The notes beneath the pieces are model-generated. The model saw only the letters and a program-made list of their open reading frames with translations. It had not been told where the DNA came from and did not search any database. Below are positions 6,677 to 11,430 of a stretch of DNA of 11,430 nucleotides, in pieces. Position numbers and translations under genes: made by a program. The DNA comes from JAGMCF01 sp964398885 (GTDB lineage: Bacteria > Cloacimonadota > Cloacimonadia > JGIOTU-2): the NCBI GenBank assembly GCA_964398885.1, contig CAYNOU010000074.1, positions 1 to 11,430 on the forward strand, given 5' to 3'. Numbering within the stretch: the first letter of the stretch is position 1; every line of letters starts with the position of its first letter.

Positions 6677-9304
6677 ATGTTATCAAGTAATGAAATTAGG
6701 AAACAGTTTATCAAATTTTTTGCAGATAAAGGACACGAAGTAGTTCCATCAGCACCATTAGTTCCTATTAATGACCCTACTTTACTCTTTACTAATGCTG
6801 GTATGAATCAGTTCAAGGATGTGTTTCTGGGTAAAGGGAAAAGAGATTATGTCCGCGTAGTGAATAGTCAAAAATGTCTGCGTGCTGGAGGAAAGCATAA
6901 TGACCTTGAAGAGGTAGGAAAAGACGATTACCATCATACCTTTTTTGAAATGCTTGGTAATTGGTCGTTTGGTGATTATTATAAAAAAGAAGCAATCAAA
7001 TGGGCATGGGAACTTCTAACAGAGGTCTGGCGAATTCCCAAAGATAAACTTTATGCCACGGTGCATAACAATGATGATGAATCATTCCACATCTGGCAAG
7101 AAGTTACAGATATTGATAAGGAAAGAATCCTGAAGTTCGGCGATAAATACAACTTCTGGGAAATGGCGGAAATTGGACCTTGCGGTCCCTGCTCAGAAAT
7201 TCACTACGACCGTGGAGTACAACATTGCCAAAAAAATGAAGATGAAAACCATAAATGTGAGATAAATGGTGGATGTGGAAGATTTGTAGAAATCTGGAAT
7301 CTCGTTTTTATCCAATATAACCGTTTTGAAAATGGCAAATTAGTAGAGCTTCCCAAAAAGCATGTGGATACTGGCGCAGGATTTGAGAGACTGGTTGCCA
7401 TTCTTCAAAACAAATCTTCAAATTATGAGACTGATCTCTTTATGCCAATTATAAGGAAACTTGAAAAAATTTCTGAAACTAAATTTGAAGAAAACAAACC
7501 AGCTTTCCGTGTGATTTCAGACCATATCAGAGCACTCACTTTTGCAATTGCTGATGGAGTTATTCCGTCTAATGAAGGAAGAGGTTATGTTATTCGCCGT
7601 ATTTTACGGAGAGCAGCAAGATTTGGCAGATTCTTAAATCTGCATAAACCATTCCTTTTTCAACTTGTTGATGATATTATTGAAACTATGGTAGGACATT
7701 ATCCAGAACTGATTGAAAAAAGAGAGCACATAATATTAGCAATCAAATCTGAAGAGGAGCGTTTCAATCTGACATTAGACAATGGAATTGTAAAATTTCA
7801 TGAAATCACAGAAAGGCTAAAATCTAAGGAGGTAATCTCTGGCAAAGATGTTTTCAAATTGTATGATACCTATGGTTTCCCGATGGATTTAACAAGAATT
7901 ATGGCTGAAGAAAAAGGTCTTTCTATAAATGAAAAAGGGTTTGAAATAGAGATGGAAAAGCAGAGGTCAAGAGCAAAAGAATCTTCCAAGTTTGAGTTTA
8001 AAGATGACAAAATAAATAAAATTAAAATTAAGCAATCAACAAAAACACAGTTTGTTGGATATGATCAAAATTTTTCTTCCAGTAAGATTGAACATTTTTA
8101 TATTGATGAAGAGAATAATGTAGTAATCGTTTTGGATAAGACACCTTTTTATGCGGAGTCAGGTGGACAAGTTGCTGATACAGGTCGAATTTATAATAAT
8201 GTTTGTGAAATTAAAGTAGAAGATGTGCAATCCGAGGAATCTTCTTCTGGTGCAACAGGAAACGATGTTTACTTTCATTTCGGGAAATTAGTTTCTGGAA
8301 AAATCTCTGAAGGAAATGAGGTTATTGCAGAAGTAGATGTGAAAAGAAGAAAGGATATTGTGAGGAATCATACAGCTACTCATCTTTTGCATGCTGCTTT
8401 ACGAAAGGTTTTGGGGAAGCATCTTCATCAAAAGGGTTCGTTGGTAGTCCCGGACAGATTGCGTTTTGATTTCACTCATTTTAAAGCACTGAGCAAAGAA
8501 GAGCTTTATAAGGTTGAAAAAATAGTTAATGAAAAAATCCGAGAAAATCTAACTGTAAATGTTTATTATGATGATTTGGGAAACGCCAGAAAAAAAGGTG
8601 CAATGGCACTCTTCGGTGAAAAATACGAAAAAAAAGTAAGAGTGGTTGAAATTGATAATTACTCCTTAGAATTATGTGGTGGAATTCATTGCAAAAATAC
8701 TGGAGAAATTGGGTTATTCAGGATTTTATCTGAAAGTTCCATCTCTGCCGGTATACGCCGAATAGAAGCTCTAACAGGGGAATACGCATACAATTATTCT
8801 AAAAAAGAAGAAACAATACTGAATGAAATTCAATCACAATTTAATTGTTCAATAAATGATATTATAAAAAAAACCAAAAAAATGGTCTCGGAAAATAAAG
8901 AGTTGAAAAAGCAACTTGAGAAATTAGAAATGGACCACATAAAAAAAACAGTGGACAAACTTATTAAAAATGCGAAATTAATTGATAAAATAAAAATTGT
9001 AGCTGGAGAAGTAAAAGTTAAAGACAATCAGCAGTTGCGTCAATCAGCAGATTATTTAAAGAATAAAATTAACCAAGGAATTGGCATTTTGGGTGCAAAC
9101 ATTGACGATAAAGCATCCCTTATTTGCATAGTAACTCCAAACTTACAAAAGCAATTTCATGCAGGAAAAATTGTGAATAAGGTGGCAGAACTGATTGGCG
9201 GTAAAGGTGGTGGCAGACCAGATATGGCAATGGCTGGTGGAAAAGATGTAGGCAAGATTAAAGATGCGATTGCAAAAGTGCCTGAGATTGTGAAAAATAT
9301 TTGA
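6677..9304 (+). CDS. alaS: Alanyl-tRNA synthetase
   Basis: This cytoplasmic enzyme charges tRNA-Ala and hydrolyses mischarged Ser- and Gly-tRNA-Ala. The product of 875 residues has the usual full-length layout. The class II catalytic core is N-terminal (FTNAGMNQFKDVFLG, FEMLGNWSFGDYY, GPCGPCSEIHYDRG near 167-180, EIWNLVFIQYNR, HVDTGAGFERL), followed by the tRNA-recognition region (NEGRGYVIRRILRRA). The editing domain carries zinc ligands His565 and His569 (HTATH) and Cys667 and His671 (CGGIH). A coiled-coil stretch about 730-770 leads to the C-Ala domain with the glycine-rich GGKGGGRPDMAMAGGK near 840-856. The editing motif reads CGGIHC where CGGTHV is usual. ATG at 6677 (MLSSNEIRKQF) is preferred over TTG at 6671; AAGGA at 6661-6665 lies 11 and 5 bases away respectively, so the choice is not absolute. 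It stands alone behind its own promoter. Confidence 0.97.
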   Translation: MLSSNEIRKQFIKFFADKGHEVVPSAPLVPINDPTLLFTNAGMNQFKDVFLGKGKRDYVRVVNSQKCLRAGGKHNDLEEVGKDDYHHTFFEMLGNWSFGDYYKKEAIKWAWELLTEVWRIPKDKLYATVHNNDDESFHIWQEVTDIDKERILKFGDKYNFWEMAEIGPCGPCSEIHYDRGVQHCQKNEDENHKCEINGGCGRFVEIWNLVFIQYNRFENGKLVELPKKHVDTGAGFERLVAILQNKSSNYETDLFMPIIRKLEKISETKFEENKPAFRVISDHIRALTFAIADGVIPSNEGRGYVIRRILRRAARFGRFLNLHKPFLFQLVDDIIETMVGHYPELIEKREHIILAIKSEEERFNLTLDNGIVKFHEITERLKSKEVISGKDVFKLYDTYGFPMDLTRIMAEEKGLSINEKGFEIEMEKQRSRAKESSKFEFKDDKINKIKIKQSTKTQFVGYDQNFSSSKIEHFYIDEENNVVIVLDKTPFYAESGGQVADTGRIYNNVCEIKVEDVQSEESSSGATGNDVYFHFGKLVSGKISEGNEVIAEVDVKRRKDIVRNHTATHLLHAALRKVLGKHLHQKGSLVVPDRLRFDFTHFKALSKEELYKVEKIVNEKIRENLTVNVYYDDLGNARKKGAMALFGEKYEKKVRVVEIDNYSLELCGGIHCKNTGEIGLFRILSESSISAGIRRIEALTGEYAYNYSKKEETILNEIQSQFNCSINDIIKKTKKMVSENKELKKQLEKLEMDHIKKTVDKLIKNAKLIDKIKIVAGEVKVKDNQQLRQSADYLKNKINQGIGILGANIDDKASLICIVTPNLQKQFHAGKIVNKVAELIGGKGGGRPDMAMAGGKDVGKIKDAIAKVPEIVKNI

Positions 9305-9376
9305 AATTACATAAAAAGAGAAAAAAATAGAATAAAATTTATGGTTAAAGTCAAAATAATTTATAAAGTGTAGATT

Positions 9377-9892
9377 ATGGAAGCACAAAATTCTATTATC
9401 CCAATTGAAATAATAGAGAAGAAAATATTCTTTTTACAAGGCAAGAAGGTAATGCTGGATAGCGACCTTGCTGAGTTATATGGAGTAGAAACCAAACAAC
9501 TGAAAAGAGCTGTTCGCAGAAATATAGAGCGATTCCCAAAAGATTTTATGTTTGTATTAACTAAAAAAGAATTTAATAACTTGAGGTGTCATTTTGGCAC
9601 TTCAAGTTGGGGCGGAACTCGCTATCTTCCTATGGCTTTCACAGAACAGGGTGTTGCAATGCTTTCCAGCATTTTGAAAAGTAAGCGTGCTATTGAAGTT
9701 AATATCCAGATAATGCGAACTTTCTTGAAGCTACGCGAATTGATTTCTTCACACAAGGATATTTTGTCTAAAATTGAAGAGATGGAGAAAAAATATGATT
9801 ACCAGTTCCAGATTGTGTTTGAAGCAATAAGGCAGATGATGATACCTCAGAAAAAAGTCAAACGGGAGATTGGATTCAAAGTAGGTAAATAA
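9377..9892 (+). CDS. ORF6N-domain DNA-binding protein
   Basis: The product is 171 residues and cytoplasmic. Residues about 10-95 match the ORF6N domain: IEKKIFFLQGKKVMLDSDLA, ELYGVETKQLKRAVRRN, FPKDFMFVLTKKEF, and the turn TRYLPMAFTEQGVAMLS, then a helical stretch with SKRAIEVNIQIMRTF. A predicted coiled coil (about 125-155) follows. ORF6N domains occur in phage antirepressor-like proteins and in many chromosomal copies of unknown role, often in mobile or variable regions; DNA binding is a family inference. The ATG has no clear Shine-Dalgarno sequence. It lies 72 bases after alaS and is followed immediately by the degenerate second alaS 3' end, so it sits between two alaS termini, which suggests insertion or rearrangement. 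Confidence 0.88.
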   Translation: MEAQNSIIPIEIIEKKIFFLQGKKVMLDSDLAELYGVETKQLKRAVRRNIERFPKDFMFVLTKKEFNNLRCHFGTSSWGGTRYLPMAFTEQGVAMLSSILKSKRAIEVNIQIMRTFLKLRELISSHKDILSKIEEMEKKYDYQFQIVFEAIRQMMIPQKKVKREIGFKVGK

Positions 9893-9899
9893 GTTATTC

Positions 9900-10142
9900 A
9901 AAAGTTTGATGGAATAAGATTTTAAGGGCAAATATTGATGGAAAGGAATCTTTAACTTGCACTGTCTTCACTGATTTGCAATGAACTTTCACGCCGACAA
10001 AATTGTAAACCAAGTTGCACAAATTGTTGGCGGCAAAGGTGGAGGCAGACGAGATATGGCAATGGCTGGTGGAAAATAGATTGAAAATTTGAAAAAGATA
10101 TTTTCCCCAGAAAATCTGAAGAAAATAATTGATAATAACTAA
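9900..10142 (+). pseudogene. Degenerate 3' end of a second alaS (C-Ala domain remnant)
   Basis: Bases 9919-9981 read ILRANIDGKESLTCTVFTDLQ up to a stop, and after a one-base loss the frame resumes FHADKIVNQVAQIVGGKGGG, then RRDMAMAGGK. This matches the intact AlaS C-terminus (ILGANIDDKASLICIV, FHAGKIVNKVAELIGGKGGG). A TAG at 10077-10079 interrupts it, yet the same frame continues as IENLKKIFSPENLKKIIDNN to TAA at 10140-10142, an end that differs from the KIKDAIAKVPEIVKNI of the intact gene. It therefore looks like the tail of a different alaS allele, not a recent copy. The 24 bases of the DMAMAGGK part are nearly identical at DNA level. The left boundary is uncertain; KFDG just before may belong to it. 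It has no plausible start and cannot encode a working synthetase. Confidence 0.85.
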
Positions 10143-10152
10143 AGTGGCGACC

Positions 10153-10160
10153 AAGGAGGT
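10153..10160 (+). promoter_or_regulatory. Strong Shine-Dalgarno site of the PII-like gene
   Basis: AAGGAGGT lies 4 bases before the ATG at 10165 and fixes that start over an upstream in-frame extension to 10129, which overlaps the alaS remnant. It is the strongest ribosome site in the window. Confidence 0.8.
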
Positions 10161-10164
10161 AGTT

Positions 10165-10515
10165 ATGAAAAAAGTTGAGTGTATAATACAAACCAAAAAG
10201 GTTGCACCCCTTTATGAAGCATTACTTGATTTTGATGTGTGGGGAGTAACGGAGACCTCTGTAAGAGGGTGTGGCAAACAAAAAGGCTATTACGAAGAGC
10301 ACGAATGGGTGGATAAGGCAAGAAAAATAAGACTCTTACCTTTTACAAAAGTGGAATTTATAGTTAAAGATGAGATAGTAAAGCCACTAATAGACCTAAT
10401 TCTAAAGACTGTAGGCACTCATTCTATGGGGGATGGTAAAATATTTGTATATCCTTGCGAAGATGCCGTTAGAATCAGAAATGGTGAAAGAGGAAAAAAG
10501 GCTATATCAAAGTAA
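10165..10515 (+). CDS. PII-family (GlnB-like) signalling protein with unusual T-loop
   Basis: The product is 116 residues, close to the 112 of typical PII. PII trimers bind ATP/ADP and 2-oxoglutarate and adjust targets in nitrogen or carbon metabolism through the T-loop. The body is clear: MKKVECIIQTKKV, the Q-loop GKQKG (Gln39, Gly41), and the C-terminal signature GDGKIFVYPCEDAVRIRNGE. The T-loop is odd. It reads YYEEHEWVDKARKIRLLPFT, about two residues longer than in E. coli GlnB, lacks the YRGAEY segment with the uridylylated Tyr51, and has Phe60 where Lys58 normally contacts 2-oxoglutarate. Covalent uridylylation is therefore unlikely and effector response may differ. No amtB, glnA, nif or other usual partner is in view, so its target is unknown. 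Start chosen by the strong ribosome site. Confidence 0.87.
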   Translation: MKKVECIIQTKKVAPLYEALLDFDVWGVTETSVRGCGKQKGYYEEHEWVDKARKIRLLPFTKVEFIVKDEIVKPLIDLILKTVGTHSMGDGKIFVYPCEDAVRIRNGERGKKAISK

Positions 10516-10571
10516 AATGACGAAGTCCGAATGACAAGAAAAAAGAAGTAAGGCTAATCATTGGATATTAA

Positions 10572-10649
10572 ATGAGTGAAGATATTAGACCAAGAGAAAA
10601 GCTATTAGAAAGTGATAATCATAAAATGGGTGGAACAAAGAGGAAATGA
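10572..10649 (+). pseudogene. 25-codon ORF resembling the N-terminus of RadC
   Basis: The ORF reads MSEDIRPREKLLESDNHKMG and ends at TGA 10647-10649. The string IRPREKLLE is the characteristic opening of RadC (UPF0758) proteins, usually followed by a Gly-Ala-x-x-Leu-Ser-Asp segment, which is missing here. After the nine matching residues the similarity stops, so this looks like a truncated remnant. Its stop overlaps the methyltransferase start in an ATGA arrangement, so it could still serve as a short translated leader. The match is short and the call is tentative. Confidence 0.4.
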
Positions 10650-11430
10650 GTAATTATAAAATTCTGCAAGGCGATTGCATAGAAAAACTTAATGAATATT
10701 CTGCTAAGAATATTCATCTTACCTTTCTTGACCCACCCTTTAATCAAGGGAAAGAATACAAATATTTTAATGACAGCCAACCTGAAGAAAAATACTGGAA
10801 CTGGTTAAAAAAAGTTCTATCAAAAATTTATGATGTCTCAGTGGATGGTGGTACTATTTACTTTATGCAGAGAGAAAAAAATGCAGAGCAGGTAATAAGA
10901 ATACTTAGAGAGACTGGCTGGACATTCCAGAATTTAATCATCTGGAAAAAAAAGACATCAGCAGTTCCGAACGGATTTAGATTTTCCAAACAGCATCAGA
11001 TTATTGTTTTCTCTACAAAAGGGAAAAAGCCAAAAGTATTTAACAAACTCCGCATAGATTTACCAGTTCCTTCGGAGTATAAACATAAAAGGGTTAACGG
11101 GGTCTATCTTACTGATGTATGGGATGATATTAGAGAATTAACCTCCGGATATTTTGCCGGGGATGAACCAATAAGAGATAAAAATGGAAATAGAATTCAT
11201 AAGCAACAATCTCCTGTTGCCTTACTATTAAGAATTATCCTTTCTTCCACTTTACCTGGTGATACTATATTAGATCCATTTGCGGGGACTGGAACAACAT
11301 TAGTGGTTGCGAATCAACTGGAGCGAAATTCAATTGGTATTGAAATAGACCCTGACTATGTTAAAATCATTGAAAATCGCTTGAAATATCCAAGACACTC
11401 TGATAATATCTTTCAATATTATAATTATTA
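10646..11430 (+). CDS. DNA methyltransferase, N4-cytosine/N6-adenine beta class (3' end at or beyond window edge)
   Basis: The frame is open for 261 codons to the window end, beginning MSNYKILQGDCIEKLNEY. It has the beta-class order of motifs: the catalytic motif IV DPPF at residues 29-32 (LTFLDPPFNQGKEY) comes first, and the SAM-binding motif I DPFAGTGTT comes near the end at about 210-218. Motif X-like QSPVALLLRII precedes motif I, and IGIEIDPDYVKIIENRL follows it. It transfers a methyl group from S-adenosylmethionine to an exocyclic amine in DNA; sequence target and base are unknown. By length it should end very near the edge; the last two bases TA could begin a stop. The start overlaps the radC-like stub by 4 bases; GAGG lies only 2 bases upstream, so translational coupling is plausible. 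No restriction endonuclease is visible, but one could follow outside the window. Confidence 0.93.
   Translation, partial: MSNYKILQGDCIEKLNEYSAKNIHLTFLDPPFNQGKEYKYFNDSQPEEKYWNWLKKVLSKIYDVSVDGGTIYFMQREKNAEQVIRILRETGWTFQNLIIWKKKTSAVPNGFRFSKQHQIIVFSTKGKKPKVFNKLRIDLPVPSEYKHKRVNGVYLTDVWDDIRELTSGYFAGDEPIRDKNGNRIHKQQSPVALLLRIILSSTLPGDTILDPFAGTGTTLVVANQLERNSIGIEIDPDYVKIIENRLKYPRHSDNIFQYYNY

Noticed and set aside
10129..10164. Upstream extension of the PII-like gene
   Set aside because: It starts at a non-standard codon inside the alaS remnant, while a strong AAGGAGGT directs initiation at 10165.
9894..10196. Overlapping minus-strand open frames of 79-100 codons
   Set aside because: They are antisense to the alaS remnant and the start of the PII-like gene, with no ribosome site and no recognisable domain.
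10516..10560. Repeated AATGAC units (AATGACGAAGTCCGAATGAC) as a CRISPR or att site
   Set aside because: Only two short units are present with no regular spacing, so this is not an array, and no matching att partner was found in the window.

Overview
The window is AT-rich bacterial DNA. The C-terminal domain of the secreted protease (PNPFN start, WDGKNSRG, GIYLYRL, basic RMLILR tail) resembles the type IX-type sorting/FlgD-like domains of Cloacimonadota, WOR-3, Marinimicrobia, Ignavibacteria and related lineages. With separate-subunit glycyl-tRNA synthetase, two lipoproteins and AT-rich spacers, this suggests an uncultivated FCB-like or candidate-phylum bacterium, probably a metagenome-assembled contig. 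That assignment is inference.

Left part (1-3229, minus strand): a tRNA-Lys(TTT) and tRNA-Glu(TTC) pair, then a lipoprotein with a TolB/CsgG-like N-terminal domain and a long TPR array, then glyQ (glycyl-tRNA synthetase alpha chain), which runs off the left edge. The tRNA pair has a good TTGACA promoter. Middle part (3419-6546, plus strand): a PD40/TolB-like beta-propeller lipoprotein, probably translated from a nearly leaderless mRNA, then a subtilisin-family (S8) protease with signal peptide, propeptide, catalytic domain and sorting-type tail. The protease reading frame is broken by two single-base excesses but every catalytic residue is still encoded. A strong intrinsic terminator closes this unit. 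Both products are exported and may act at the cell envelope.

Right part (6677-11430, plus strand): a complete alaS, followed by a more accessory stretch. This holds an ORF6N-domain gene, a degenerate copy of the 3' end of a different alaS, a PII-like signalling protein with an unusual T-loop, a 25-codon ORF that looks like the beginning of radC, and a beta-class DNA methyltransferase cut by the right edge. The alaS remnant, the ORF6N gene and the radC-like stub suggest that the DNA downstream of alaS has been rearranged.

No CRISPR array, rRNA, transposase or integrase is visible. The most notable observations are the second alaS 3' end, the doubly frameshifted protease with an intact catalytic triad, the divergent PII T-loop and the radC stub overlapping the methyltransferase start.
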